A DNA stretch of 48,699 nt from JABDPF01 sp036351575 (GTDB taxonomy: Bacteria > Pseudomonadota > Gammaproteobacteria > Xanthomonadales > SZUA-36), in NCBI GenBank assembly GCA_036351575.1, contig JAZBPJ010000159.1, forward strand, positions 1-48,699, given 5' to 3'. The translations under genes and the position numbers were made by a program. Below, piece after piece: positions 27,043-35,710 of this stretch (the first letter of the stretch is position 1; every line of letters starts with the position of its first letter). Under the pieces are notes generated by a model, which was not told the origin of the DNA, ran no database searches, and saw only the letters and a program-made list of their open reading frames with translations.

Positions 27043-28431
27043 TTGGCAGCGGCCCTGGCCCTGGGCCTGTTCCTGGCTGTCGGCCTGGCCCTGATGGCGG
27101 GCTACCCGGTGGCGTTCACGCTCGCGGGCGTGGCGCTGCTGTTCGCCTTGATCGGTACGCTGGCCGGCGTGTTCGACCCGGTTTTTCTCGAAGCGTTTCC
27201 CAACCGTGTTTACGGCATCATGACCAACGAGACGCTGATCGCCGTGCCGGTGTTCATCTTCATGGGCGTCATGCTCGAGCGCTCCAGGCTGGCCGACCAA
27301 CTGCTGCAGTCACTCGCGGGCATGATGCGGGGCACTCCCGGTGGACTGGGTTTCGCGGTGGTCCTGGTCGGAGCGATGATGGCTGCCAGTACCGGCATCG
27401 TCGGCGCCACCGTGGTGACGATGGGGCTGATCTCGCTGCCGACGATGCTGCGCAAGGGTTACGATCCCGCCGTTGCGGCCGGCACGATCTGCGCCTCGGG
27501 TACGCTCGGGCAGATCATTCCGCCTTCGATCGTGCTCGTCATGCTGGCCGACGTGCTTTCCAACGCGTACCAGCAGGCCCAGCTGAGGATGGGAAGTTAC
27601 AGCCCGAAGACTGTGTCTGTCGGCGAACTCTTTGCCGGCGCGCTGGTGCCCGGCCTGGTACTGGTGGTTTTTTACCTGCTTTATCTTCTCGTGCTGGCGC
27701 GTCTGAAGCCCGCCCTGATGCCGCCGGATTCCGATTCTGACCCGGATTCCGGCGAGGCGGTTCCCGGTTTCTGGCGGCTGATCGTATACGCGGCGGGGCC
27801 CCTGCTGCTGATTGTTGCCGTGCTGGGATCGATACTCGGCGGCATTGCCACGCCCACGGAAGCGGCTGCAGTCGGCGCAGTCGGTGCGATGCTGCTGGCC
27901 CTCGCCGGCGGACATCTGGACCTTGCGACGCTGAAAGAAGTGGTTTACCGGACGACCAAGGTCACCGCAATGGTATTCATGATCCTGGTCGGAGCCTCCC
28001 TGTTCAGCCTGGTATTTCGCGGTTTCGGCGGTGACGAGCTGATCGCGGGGTTCCTGGAAGGCCTTCCGGGCGGCGCCGTCACGGCCATGGTACTGGTCAT
28101 GGTCGTGATGTTCCTGCTGGGTTTCGTGCTGGATTTCATCGAGATCACCTTCGTGGTGGTTCCCATCGTCGGTCCCGTGCTCATGGCCATGGGCCTTGAC
28201 CCGGTCTGGCTGGGCGTGATGATCGCCCTGAACCTGCAGACCTCTTTCCTGACCCCGCCGTTCGGGTTTTCCCTTTTTTACCTGCGGGGCGTTTGCCCGG
28301 AAACCGTGCCCACTTCCGCCATCTATCGCGGCGTGATGCCTTTCATTGCGATCCAGTTGTTCATGCTCGGTGTGCTCGCGGCATGGCCGCAACTGGTCAC
28401 CTGGCTGCCGGGCGTGATCTATCCCGGATAA
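27043..28431 (+). CDS. TRAP transporter large permease subunit (DctM type)
   Basis: This is the main membrane subunit of a sodium-driven TRAP carrier. It has 462 residues and about 12 membrane segments. Family stretches are NETLIAVPVFIFMGVMLERS near residue 65, STGIVGATVVTMGLISLPTM near 115, SGTLGQIIPPSIVLVMLADV near 150 and NLQTSFLTPPFGFSLFYLRG near 400. It starts with TTG directly after the carbonic anhydrase stop, with AAGGAGG eight bases upstream, so it is probably translationally coupled. The partner small subunit (DctQ) is missing from the window. It belongs to the longer mannitol/chloroaromatic-like subgroup by appearance; the substrate is unknown. Confidence 0.9.
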   Translation: MAAALALGLFLAVGLALMAGYPVAFTLAGVALLFALIGTLAGVFDPVFLEAFPNRVYGIMTNETLIAVPVFIFMGVMLERSRLADQLLQSLAGMMRGTPGGLGFAVVLVGAMMAASTGIVGATVVTMGLISLPTMLRKGYDPAVAAGTICASGTLGQIIPPSIVLVMLADVLSNAYQQAQLRMGSYSPKTVSVGELFAGALVPGLVLVVFYLLYLLVLARLKPALMPPDSDSDPDSGEAVPGFWRLIVYAAGPLLLIVAVLGSILGGIATPTEAAAVGAVGAMLLALAGGHLDLATLKEVVYRTTKVTAMVFMILVGASLFSLVFRGFGGDELIAGFLEGLPGGAVTAMVLVMVVMFLLGFVLDFIEITFVVVPIVGPVLMAMGLDPVWLGVMIALNLQTSFLTPPFGFSLFYLRGVCPETVPTSAIYRGVMPFIAIQLFMLGVLAAWPQLVTWLPGVIYPG

Positions 28432-28440
28432 GCCGCTGAC

Positions 28441-28464
28441 GAGGTGGAAACCCGCCTCCGTTTT
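28441..28464 (+). terminator. Weak terminator-like hairpin after dctM
   Basis: GAGGTGG and CCGCCTC pair (one G-T) around AAAC and are followed by CGTTTT. The T-tract is only four bases, so termination may be partial and polyphosphate kinase could be partly co-transcribed. Confidence 0.4.
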
Positions 28465-28552
28465 CAGCTACATTGGATAGTCCCGGTGCGTGTTTTTTCT
28501 TGCCGGGTTCGTGCCGCTGCCAAGCGGTTGATGCAGGCTGGGAAAAACAATC

Positions 28553-30658
28553 ATGCAGGACAGAATCGTCGAAATAGGATCGCCGGAATCGTACATCAAC
28601 CGCGAGCTCAGCTGGCTGAGTTTCGCGCGCCGCGTGCTCGCGCTGGCGCAGGATCCCAATTTGCCGCTGCTCGAGCGGGTCAAGTTCACCGGAATCATGG
28701 GCATGCTGTACGACGAGTTTTCGATGAAGCGCATCGGCGGCCTGATGCAGCGGCTCGAAAAGAAAAAGAAATCGGTTTCCTCGGACGGGCTGACCCTGAA
28801 GCAGGAGCTTGAAATTTCCCGGCAGGAGCTGCGCCGTCAGACCGGTCTGCTGTTCCAGCTGATCGAGGATGACATCCGGCCCGCGCTGGCCGAAGCGGGT
28901 ATCCCGATTCTCGACTACCAGCAGCTCGACGAGGCTCAGCGGCGGCACATGGAACAGTATTTTCGCGAGTCCATCGAGCCGATCCTGACCCCGCTGGCCG
29001 TCGACGTGGGCCATCCGTTCCCGTTTATCAGCAACCTCGGCCTCAACCTGGGCGTGCGCATCAAGTTGCCCGGACGCAAGAAATCCCAGTTCGTGCGTAT
29101 CAAGATCCCCCCCAACCGGCCGCGCTGGATCGAATTGCCGGGTGGCGGCTACGTGCCCATCGAGCAGGTCATCGGGCACAACCTGGAGCACATGTTCCAG
29201 CAGACCGAAAGCATCGATTTTTATCCCTTCCGCGTGATCCGGGGCGCCAAGGACAATCCGTGGGATCGCATCCCGGTGTCGGACGACGAACCCGAACTGC
29301 TTCCCGGCAGCATTATCGGCATGGTCACTGCGGAACTGCAGGCGCGCAAGTACGCCGGGGTCGTGAGCCTCCAGGTCGGGGGCAACATGCCGAACAGCAT
29401 GTGCGAGTGGCTGTCCGACCAGCTCGACGCGGACCCGGAGGACATCCTGGTCTGGCGCGGGCTGATGAATCCGAACGACCTCGTCAGATTGCAGCCCGAC
29501 GGGCTGCCGGAACTGCGTGACGAGCCGCACGAGCCGGTTACGCACCCGCGGCTGGTGAATACCGACCCGGCCGATACCGCGTCGATCTTCAACGAGATTC
29601 GCAAGGGCGATTTCCTGGTGCACCTGCCGTACCACGATTTCGATACGTCCATCCTGCGCTTCCTGCAATCGGCGGCGCGCGATCCGTCCGTGCTGGCGAT
29701 CAAGATCAGCATCTACCGCACCAGCACCCAGTCGCCGGTCATGCAGGCCCTGATCGACGCGGCCCAGCGCGGCAAACAGGTCGCCGTTTTCGTGGAGATC
29801 ACCGCGAGGTTCGACGAGGAGCCCAACATCGCCTGGGGAAGGGTGCTCGAAGAGGCCGGCGTGCACGTGGTCTACGGCATGCGACGCCTCAAGACACACG
29901 TGAAACTCTGCCTGGTCGTGCGCGAAGAAGAAGGCGCCGTGCGCCGCTATGCGCACGTTGCCACGGGCAACTACCACGCCGGCACCGCCCGGCTTTACGA
30001 GGACCTGGGTGTGCTGAGCTGCGACCGCGAGCTGACCGAGAGCGTCGCCGCGGTCTTCAACGAGCTGACCGGCTCGGTCAGCGCGCCCGGCTACGGCAAC
30101 CTGCTGGTGGCGCCGCATAACCTGCGCGAACGGTTCACCGAGCTTATCCGGCGCGAGGCCGAACACGCCGAAGCGGGACGGCCCAGCGGAATCCGGGCGA
30201 AGATGAACCAGCTGCAGGACGAGCTCATGATCCAGGAGCTGTACCGTGCCAGCCAGGCCGGCGTCCCGGTTTCCCTGAACGTGCGCGGCATGTGCTGCCT
30301 GCGGGCCGGCGTGCCCGGCCTGTCGGAAAACATCACGGTGTTCAGCGTGCTCGGGCGCTTCCTGGAACACGCCCGGATCTACCGCTTCGAGAACGGCGGT
30401 GACCCGGAATTCTTCATCGGTTCGGCCGACTGGATGCGCCGCAACCTGGACGCACGCATGGAGGCGATCATGCCGGTGCTGGACAAGAGCATACAAGCGG
30501 AACTCGAGCACATGCTCGACGTTTACGAAGCCGACAACGACACGGCCTGGTACATGCAGCCCGACAACTCCTACCTGCGGCGAACGCCGGCGCAGGGCGA
30601 GGAATCCCGCGCCGCGCAGGAACGCTTCATTCGCGAATCCCGTCTGCCGCCGGGCTGA
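28553..30658 (+). CDS. ppk1: Polyphosphate kinase 1
   Basis: PPK1 reversibly makes polyphosphate from ATP at the inner membrane. The 701 residues (E. coli 688) show the N-terminal domain (SYINRELSWLSFARRVLALA), the head domain, and two phospholipase D-like catalytic domains. The autophosphorylated His is H449 in LKTHVKL; the second conserved His is H606 in FLEHARIY. ATGNYHAGTARLYEDLG and IKISIYRTS are family signatures. A GGGA lies upstream of the ATG. It ends four bases from the convergent TRAP binding protein gene; there is no pho regulon gene beside it. Confidence 0.96.
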   Translation: MQDRIVEIGSPESYINRELSWLSFARRVLALAQDPNLPLLERVKFTGIMGMLYDEFSMKRIGGLMQRLEKKKKSVSSDGLTLKQELEISRQELRRQTGLLFQLIEDDIRPALAEAGIPILDYQQLDEAQRRHMEQYFRESIEPILTPLAVDVGHPFPFISNLGLNLGVRIKLPGRKKSQFVRIKIPPNRPRWIELPGGGYVPIEQVIGHNLEHMFQQTESIDFYPFRVIRGAKDNPWDRIPVSDDEPELLPGSIIGMVTAELQARKYAGVVSLQVGGNMPNSMCEWLSDQLDADPEDILVWRGLMNPNDLVRLQPDGLPELRDEPHEPVTHPRLVNTDPADTASIFNEIRKGDFLVHLPYHDFDTSILRFLQSAARDPSVLAIKISIYRTSTQSPVMQALIDAAQRGKQVAVFVEITARFDEEPNIAWGRVLEEAGVHVVYGMRRLKTHVKLCLVVREEEGAVRRYAHVATGNYHAGTARLYEDLGVLSCDRELTESVAAVFNELTGSVSAPGYGNLLVAPHNLRERFTELIRREAEHAEAGRPSGIRAKMNQLQDELMIQELYRASQAGVPVSLNVRGMCCLRAGVPGLSENITVFSVLGRFLEHARIYRFENGGDPEFFIGSADWMRRNLDARMEAIMPVLDKSIQAELEHMLDVYEADNDTAWYMQPDNSYLRRTPAQGEESRAAQERFIRESRLPPG

Positions 30659-30662
30659 AGGC

Positions 30663-31769
30663 TCAGCGGCGGTTGACGAAGTACTGCGAACCGATGGCCG
30701 TCGAGGCCTTGACCCGCTCGATATAGGCGCTGAGAGAAGCCCATACGCGGGCTGCTGTCTCGTCTTCGGCAGCCAGTTCCTCGATGACTTCCCGCGAGGC
30801 GCGCTTCAGCTCGGCGAGCACGTCATCGGGGAACGGGCGGACGTCCACGCCGTGCTCCTCGACCAGCGTTTTCAGCGCTTCGCCGTTGCGCGCTTCGAAA
30901 TCGGCGTACATGTCGGTGTTGGCGGCCTGGCAGGCGTAGGTCACGATGGCCTGCAGATCCGCCGGGAGCGCATCGTAGGCTTCCCGGTTGACCAGGGCTT
31001 CCAGCGCCGTGCCCGGTTCGTGCCAGCCGGGATAGTAATAGTGCTTCGCCGCGCGGAACAGGCCGAAGGCCAGGTCGTTCATCGGGCCGACCCACTCCGT
31101 GGCGTCGATGGTTCCGCTCTGCAGCGCCGTGAACAGTTCACCGCCGGGGATGTTGACCGGCGTGCCGCCGACTTTTTTCAGAACTTCGCCGCCGAATCCC
31201 GGAATGCGCATCTTGAGGCCCTGCAGGTCCGCGACCGAGTTGATCTCCTTGTTGAACCAGCCGCCCATCTGCGTGCCGGAATTTCCGATCGGGTAGGGAA
31301 TGACGCCCTTGCCGGCATACGCCTCGTGGTACAGCTCCATGCCGCCGCCGTGGTAAAACCAGCCGTTCATCTCGGCCCCGGTCAGGCCGAACGGTACGCA
31401 GGAGAAAAAGGGTGAGGCCGGAATGACGCCTTTCCAGTAGTAAGCACCGCCGTGCCCCATTTCCGCCACGCCGCGGCTGACCGCGTCCAGCACTTCAAAG
31501 GGGGGCACCAGTTCTCCGCCGCCGTACACCTTCACGGTCAGGCGGCCGCCGCTCATCTCGCCGATGATGCGGGCGAGGTAGTTGGCCCCGGTGCCCAGCC
31601 CGGGAAAATCGCGCGGCCAGGTCGTCACCATCTTCCATTCGATAGTTTCCTGGCCGGCTGCCACGGCGCAGTCCGCCGCCGCGCCGGCGGCCGGCTGGCG
31701 TCCGCAGGCGGCGAGCAGTCCCGCGGCCCCGGCGAGCCCGGCGTTCCTGACGAATTTTCTTCTGTCCAT
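30663..31769 (-). CDS. TRAP transporter substrate-binding protein (DctP/TakP type)
   Basis: This 368-residue periplasmic binding protein delivers substrate to a TRAP permease. It opens with a twin-arginine-like signal (MDRRKFVRNAGLAGAAGLLAAC) that also contains a lipobox-like LLAAC. The mature part has TTWPRDFPGLGTGANYLARI, GIDAVS-type region EVLDAVSRGVAEMGHGGAYYW, and the substrate arginine region LKMRIPGFGGEV. The wording is close to the TakP group that binds 2-oxo acids, but the substrate is inferred only. AGGAG lies eight bases before the ATG. The permease gene is on the other side of ppk on the opposite strand, so they are not one operon. Confidence 0.9.
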   Translation of the reverse strand: MDRRKFVRNAGLAGAAGLLAACGRQPAAGAAADCAVAAGQETIEWKMVTTWPRDFPGLGTGANYLARIIGEMSGGRLTVKVYGGGELVPPFEVLDAVSRGVAEMGHGGAYYWKGVIPASPFFSCVPFGLTGAEMNGWFYHGGGMELYHEAYAGKGVIPYPIGNSGTQMGGWFNKEINSVADLQGLKMRIPGFGGEVLKKVGGTPVNIPGGELFTALQSGTIDATEWVGPMNDLAFGLFRAAKHYYYPGWHEPGTALEALVNREAYDALPADLQAIVTYACQAANTDMYADFEARNGEALKTLVEEHGVDVRPFPDDVLAELKRASREVIEELAAEDETAARVWASLSAYIERVKASTAIGSQYFVNRR

Positions 31770-31792
31770 TGGGTGTCTCCTTTAACGAAAAA

Positions 31793-31894
31793 CCGGGGTC
31801 AGAGTAAAAATGCTCGCCGGTGCTGCGAGCATTTTTACTCTGACCCCATCAAAACTGTTGCGAGCATTTTTACTCTGACCCGATCAACACTGTT
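31793..31894. repeat. GGGGTCAGAG repeat element at the 3' end of ttcA
   Basis: The element has three copies of a roughly 22-base unit beginning GGGGTCAGAGTAAAAATG. One (31795-31817) is inverted relative to a second (31825-31847), a perfect 23-base inverted repeat with a 7-base loop. A third (31860-31881) is a direct repeat of the second. The direct repeats extend to 35-base units, 31825-31859 and 31860-31894, with two mismatches. On the minus strand the structure is followed by TTTTT (31788-31792), so it may also terminate ttcA. The unit at 31860-31894 encodes the end of ttcA. Confidence 0.9.
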
Positions 31895-32739
31895 TTCAGC
31901 TTGTTCCGGGCCGGAAGCAGCCAGTCGTCACGCGACGGCGGTTGCTCGTTGCCCTCGCCGAGCCCAACGAAATCGAACAACCCCTGGTCGGCCAGCTGCG
32001 AGGGTGAAACGTTTCCGATCGCGCGAAAGATGTTTTCGATTCGCCCGGGGTGCTTCTGCTTCCATTCCGTCAGCATGGCCTTGATGGCCTGCCGCTGCAG
32101 GTTGGGCTGTGAACCGCAGAGGTTGCAGGGAATCAGCGGAAAATCGCGCGCTTTTGCATAGCGGCTGATGTCCTCCTCGGCACAGTAAGCGAGCGGCCGG
32201 ATCACCACGTTGCGGCCATCGTCCGACAGCAGCTTGGGCGGCATGGCCTTGATGCGCCCGCCGTTGAACAGGTTGAGAAAGAAGGTTTCGATGATGTCGT
32301 CACGGTGGTGGCCGAGCGCGATGCGCGTGAAGCCGTTCTCCGCGGCAAAGCGGTACAGCGCTCCGCGCCGCAGCCGCGAGCACAGGCCGCAGGTCGTTTT
32401 TCCTGCGGGCACGACGCGTTGCACGACGCTGTAGGTGTCCTGCTCGACCAGGTGGAACGGGATACCCCGCTGAACTGCGTACGCGGGCAGCACGTCGGCC
32501 GGAAAGCCGGGCTGTTTCTGGTCCAGGTTGACGGCGGCCAGTTCGAATCGCACCGGCGCGCGTTTTCGCAGGTTGATCAGGATGTCCAGCAGTGTGAACG
32601 AGTCTTTGCCGCCCGACAGGCAGACCATCACGCGATCGCCATCGCCAATCATGTTGAAATCGGCGATCGCCTTGCCGGTGTTGCGCTGCAAGCGCTTGGT
32701 CAGTTTTTTGAAAGCGTGGCTTTTCGGATTTGATTTCAT
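31870..32739 (-). CDS. ttcA: tRNA 2-thiocytidine biosynthesis protein TtcA
   Basis: TtcA thiolates cytidine 32 of certain tRNAs using an iron-sulfur cluster and ATP. The 289 residues contain the PP-loop S42-GGKDS47. Cluster ligands lie in two Cys pairs, GKTTCGLCSRLRRGALY and LIPCNLCGSQPNLQRQ. The C-terminus (LIGSE, then TAA) is encoded by the GGGGTCAGAG repeat, so the natural end of the gene has been replaced or extended by it. TAGAAT lies six bases upstream of the ATG on the minus strand. The 38-base gap to the divergent YdcH-like gene must hold both promoters. Confidence 0.95.
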   Translation of the reverse strand: MKSNPKSHAFKKLTKRLQRNTGKAIADFNMIGDGDRVMVCLSGGKDSFTLLDILINLRKRAPVRFELAAVNLDQKQPGFPADVLPAYAVQRGIPFHLVEQDTYSVVQRVVPAGKTTCGLCSRLRRGALYRFAAENGFTRIALGHHRDDIIETFFLNLFNGGRIKAMPPKLLSDDGRNVVIRPLAYCAEEDISRYAKARDFPLIPCNLCGSQPNLQRQAIKAMLTEWKQKHPGRIENIFRAIGNVSPSQLADQGLFDFVGLGEGNEQPPSRDDWLLPARNKLKTVLIGSE

Positions 32740-32777
32740 CCGCGCATTCTACGACAAAGAGGTACAATTCCTTTATC

Positions 32778-32990
32778 GTGACCGATTTCAAGAAAGATCC
32801 GGCGGAAGTCGCACACCTGATCGCGGAACTGCGCGAGGAGCACCGCGACCTCGACGAGGCCATCGCGCGTCTCGCCGAAGACCCCGCCGTCGACCAGCTT
32901 CAGCTGACGCGGCTGAAAAAGCGTAAATTGAAGCTGAAAGACTGGATCGCTTTCCTCGAATCCCAGCTGATCCCGGATATGGATGCCTGA
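32778..32990 (+). CDS. YdcH/DUF465 family small protein
   Basis: This short helical hairpin protein of 70 residues starts from GTG at 32778. The core EHRDLDEAIARLAEDPAVDQ followed by LTRLKKRKLKLKDWIAFLES is typical of DUF465 (YdcH). Function is unknown. An in-frame ATG at 32730 would add 16 residues and run into the divergent ttcA coding region, so I prefer the GTG. TACAAT (32763-32768) ends nine bases before the GTG and could make the mRNA nearly leaderless; no near ribosome site is seen. Confidence 0.82.
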   Translation: MTDFKKDPAEVAHLIAELREEHRDLDEAIARLAEDPAVDQLQLTRLKKRKLKLKDWIAFLESQLIPDMDA

Positions 32991-33083
32991 CATTCCCATA
33001 GGTCTTGATCGCCAGGCGATTCTGAGGGTGACGAGGCGCAGCGAATATCCGCGGCCTTGTCAATTGTGCGACGTGTTTCCGGA

Positions 33084-35615
33084 TCAGGACCGGGATGACG
33101 GTACTGACCCCAGGTCCTGCTGCGCCAGCACCTGCGGGGCCACCCGCATGATGTTGTAGCGGATTTCCTCGTTCAGGATGAACCGCGCATCGTCGTTGAG
33201 CTGGTCGATGACCGCGTTGAATTCGAGCTTGCCCTCGCTGTCGTTGCCGAGCACACCCGTCTCGAGAAGCAGGTTGATGAATTGCCGGATCTGGTAGCGG
33301 TCGTAGAATTCAGGCGCTGCGAATTCATTGAGCTGCGAGATGCGCTGTGCGGTCAGGATGCAGAGCCGTTCCAGTTCGTTGCGGCTGAGCTTGCCCGAAC
33401 CGTTCTTGGCCAGCACGGCCACGGTGATGTAGTAGCGTTCGAAGGTCTGCAGCAGCGCGTTGCCCATGATGCGCAGTTGCAGGTCCTCGCGCGAACCGCC
33501 CTCCGGCCGCTCGAGAACGTCTTCTTTTTCACCCTGGAGCAGAAGTCCATGCTTCAGCAGCCAGGACAGGCAGCCCTCGACGTTCTCCACGTATTCCTTT
33601 TCGCTCCACGGCAGGTAAAGCTCCGCCTTGAGGAAAGGAAAGACCGCCAGCGCAATGCGCCGCACGTCCCGTACCGTCATGCGGCGCGCGTTCAGGAAGC
33701 AACTGGCCACCAGTGAAGGCATCGCGGCGAGGTGTGCGATGTTGTTGCGGAAATAGGTGAGCAGCACGGACTGGTCCTGTTTGACCGCGATGATCTCGCC
33801 CAGCGGATTGTCGCGCGACTCGATCACGCCCATGTCGATCCCGTACTGCACGATTTCTGCGGGCGACCGGGCGGTGAGTGTAAGGCGGTCGGAATAGTCG
33901 TGGTCCCTGAACAGGTTCAGAAAGAGCTCCAGCTGGTCTTCGAGTTCCTCCCGGCCGAGCGCCAGCTTGCGCGTGGTAAGCAGGACCAGGGCCAGCAGGT
34001 TGATCGCATTGACATGCGTGGCCTCGTTGATGCCGGTCAGGATGCGCTGTCCCAGCTCGTTGACCAGCGGCGTGAGCCAGCGGGGCTTGGCCTCCGCGTC
34101 CATCGTGTTTTCGCGCCACTGGGGATCGTAGCGGTCCAGCAGGTCGTCCAGCATGATCGGCTCGGCAAAGCTCACATGGACCTTGCCGTAGCGTTTCTTG
34201 AGAACGCTGCGCGCCCGGAACAGGCTGCCCAGCGATTCCTTTTTCTTGGGCTGACCGGACAGTTCGGCGTTGTAGCTGTTGCCTTCCGCCAGCTTTTCAT
34301 AGCCGACGTAGATCGGCTGGAACAGGACCGGGCGTGACTGCGTGCGCAGGAAACTGCGCACCGTCATCGACAGCATGCCGCCCTTGGGCTGCAGCAGCCG
34401 GCCGGTGCGGCTGCGCGTGCCTTCGATGAAGTACTCGATGGCGGTGCCGTTGGACATGATCTGGGCGTAGTACTCGTTGAAAACCGCCGAGTACAGCTTG
34501 TTGGAGCGGAAACTGCGCCGCAGGAAAAACGCGCCGCCCATGCGCAGGAAGCGGCCGACGACCGGCAGGTTCAGGTTCACGCCCGCGGCGATGTGCGGAG
34601 GTACGAAACCGTTGTGGTAAACGAAGTAGGAAACCAGCAGGTAGTCAATATGGCTGCGGTGGCAGGGCACGTAGATGACCTCGTAGTTCGGCGCCTGCTC
34701 GCGGAAGTTCTGGAAGTGCCGCAGTTCGACCCCGTCGTAGATGCGGTTCCAGAACCAGGTCAGCACGAAGGACATGATCCTCACGAAGGTGTAGGAATAG
34801 TTGGCGGCGATTTCAAAAGCGTACTTGCGCGCCTTTGACCGGGTCTTTTCCTCGCTCGCCTTGTTCTTTTTGGCGTCCGCGGCGATTGCCGACTGCACCG
34901 ACGGGCTGTGCAGCACCTGTTCGATGACCGTGCGCCGGTGCGACAGGTCGGGCCCGATCGCCGCTGCCCGCCGGCGCTGGAAGTGCACGCGCAGCAGGCG
35001 TGAAACTTTTCTCAGGGTGCGCGCCGGGCCCAGGTCTTCCGCGGCCATTTCCGCGAGCGACAGCGCGTGCCCGAACTGAACCATGGTGTGGCGGCCGTTT
35101 ATGATCGAGTTCAGGAAGCGCCAGACGCGCCCGCCGATTTCCCAGGACTCCGAGAAAAAGACTTTCGCCAGCCCGGTTTCCTTGTCCGGCGCGCGCCCGA
35201 TCAGGATGGTCACCGGCACCAGCTGGATTTCCTCGGCCTTGCCTTCGCAGACCTGCTCCACCAGGCGCTTGAGTGTCTCGGAGTGCCTTCGCACCGTGGT
35301 GCGCCGAATGATCAGGCCTTTCCTGCGGCGCATGGCGAGGTAGGAGCGCGGCTCGGTGCCGGCGCCGGTTTCCATCGGATGACGCGGGCGCGGCAGTGCG
35401 CGCTCTTCGCAGACGCGGTCCAGGATGGCCAGGCTGGTCGTTTCGTACCAGTCGATGACGAAACAGACCGGTTTGCCCCAGTCGACGCGAAGCTCTTCAA
35501 ACGGAGCGGGCAGCACGTTGCTGCGAACCCACAGGTGCAGGATCGCGCGCAGCATTCGGAACCACAGCAGCCGCAGCCGTTTGAAAATTCCCAGGTTTAC
35601 GGGTTGTTTGAGCAT
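33084..35615 (-). CDS. plsB: Glycerol-3-phosphate 1-O-acyltransferase PlsB
   Basis: PlsB adds the first acyl chain to glycerol-3-phosphate at the inner membrane. I place the start at ATG 35615 (843 residues; E. coli 806). A GTG at 35702 would run through a strong terminator, and an ATG at 35660 is also possible. The acyltransferase block has H319-X4-D324 (PCHRSHIDYLLVSYF), then RRSFRSNKLYSAVFNEY, FIEGTRSRTGRLLQPKGGML and FQPIYVGYEKLAEG. The C-terminal third is the usual PlsB extension. The last residues derive from dispersed repeats. No clear ribosome site is visible at any of the starts. Confidence 0.92.
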   Translation of the reverse strand: MLKQPVNLGIFKRLRLLWFRMLRAILHLWVRSNVLPAPFEELRVDWGKPVCFVIDWYETTSLAILDRVCEERALPRPRHPMETGAGTEPRSYLAMRRRKGLIIRRTTVRRHSETLKRLVEQVCEGKAEEIQLVPVTILIGRAPDKETGLAKVFFSESWEIGGRVWRFLNSIINGRHTMVQFGHALSLAEMAAEDLGPARTLRKVSRLLRVHFQRRRAAAIGPDLSHRRTVIEQVLHSPSVQSAIAADAKKNKASEEKTRSKARKYAFEIAANYSYTFVRIMSFVLTWFWNRIYDGVELRHFQNFREQAPNYEVIYVPCHRSHIDYLLVSYFVYHNGFVPPHIAAGVNLNLPVVGRFLRMGGAFFLRRSFRSNKLYSAVFNEYYAQIMSNGTAIEYFIEGTRSRTGRLLQPKGGMLSMTVRSFLRTQSRPVLFQPIYVGYEKLAEGNSYNAELSGQPKKKESLGSLFRARSVLKKRYGKVHVSFAEPIMLDDLLDRYDPQWRENTMDAEAKPRWLTPLVNELGQRILTGINEATHVNAINLLALVLLTTRKLALGREELEDQLELFLNLFRDHDYSDRLTLTARSPAEIVQYGIDMGVIESRDNPLGEIIAVKQDQSVLLTYFRNNIAHLAAMPSLVASCFLNARRMTVRDVRRIALAVFPFLKAELYLPWSEKEYVENVEGCLSWLLKHGLLLQGEKEDVLERPEGGSREDLQLRIMGNALLQTFERYYITVAVLAKNGSGKLSRNELERLCILTAQRISQLNEFAAPEFYDRYQIRQFINLLLETGVLGNDSEGKLEFNAVIDQLNDDARFILNEEIRYNIMRVAPQVLAQQDLGSVPSSRS
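33085..33119. repeat. Repeat-derived sequence in the last codons of plsB
   Basis: CCGGGATGACGG (33090-33101) is identical to an arm of the hairpin at 40165-40219. TGACCCC (33105-33111) is the complement of the GGGGTCA half of the other repeat family. The segment is bounded by a seven-base inverted repeat, CAGGACC (33085-33091) and GGTCCTG (33113-33119). It supplies the final plsB residues GSVPSSRS and stop. Confidence 0.6.
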
Positions 35616-35676
35616 CGCGGGCCCGGAAAGAGAGCGTCTTCGGATCGCAGACCGGACCATTCTAATCCATGCGGGC

Positions 35677-35710
35677 AAAAAAAATCCGGGCTGGTGGGAC
35701 ACCCGCCCGG
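35677..35710 (-). terminator. Strong intrinsic terminator upstream of plsB
   Basis: On the minus strand CCGGGC (35710-35705) pairs with GCCCGG (35691-35686), with a further GGTG/CACC inner stem, followed by A and eight T (35684-35677). A second hairpin CCGGC/GCCGG (35715-35727) precedes it. It ends transcripts coming from pyrF or from the promoter at 35812-35840. Confidence 0.85.

Noticed and set aside
28432..28552. Possible promoter of ppk1
   Set aside because: TACATT and TTGGAT occur, but no correctly spaced partner hexamers were found.
28980..29000. TGACCCC strings inside ppk1, and similar ones in dctM, priA and mrdA
   Set aside because: They are single short matches within conserved codons, without the AGAG extension or paired copies.
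30654..30667. GCTGA/TCAGC hairpin at the ppk1/TRAP binding protein junction, and CTAGT/ACTAG at 46435-46454
   Set aside because: Convergent genes with the same stop codon give a three-base inverted repeat automatically; the remaining two pairs are not convincing and there is no T-tract.
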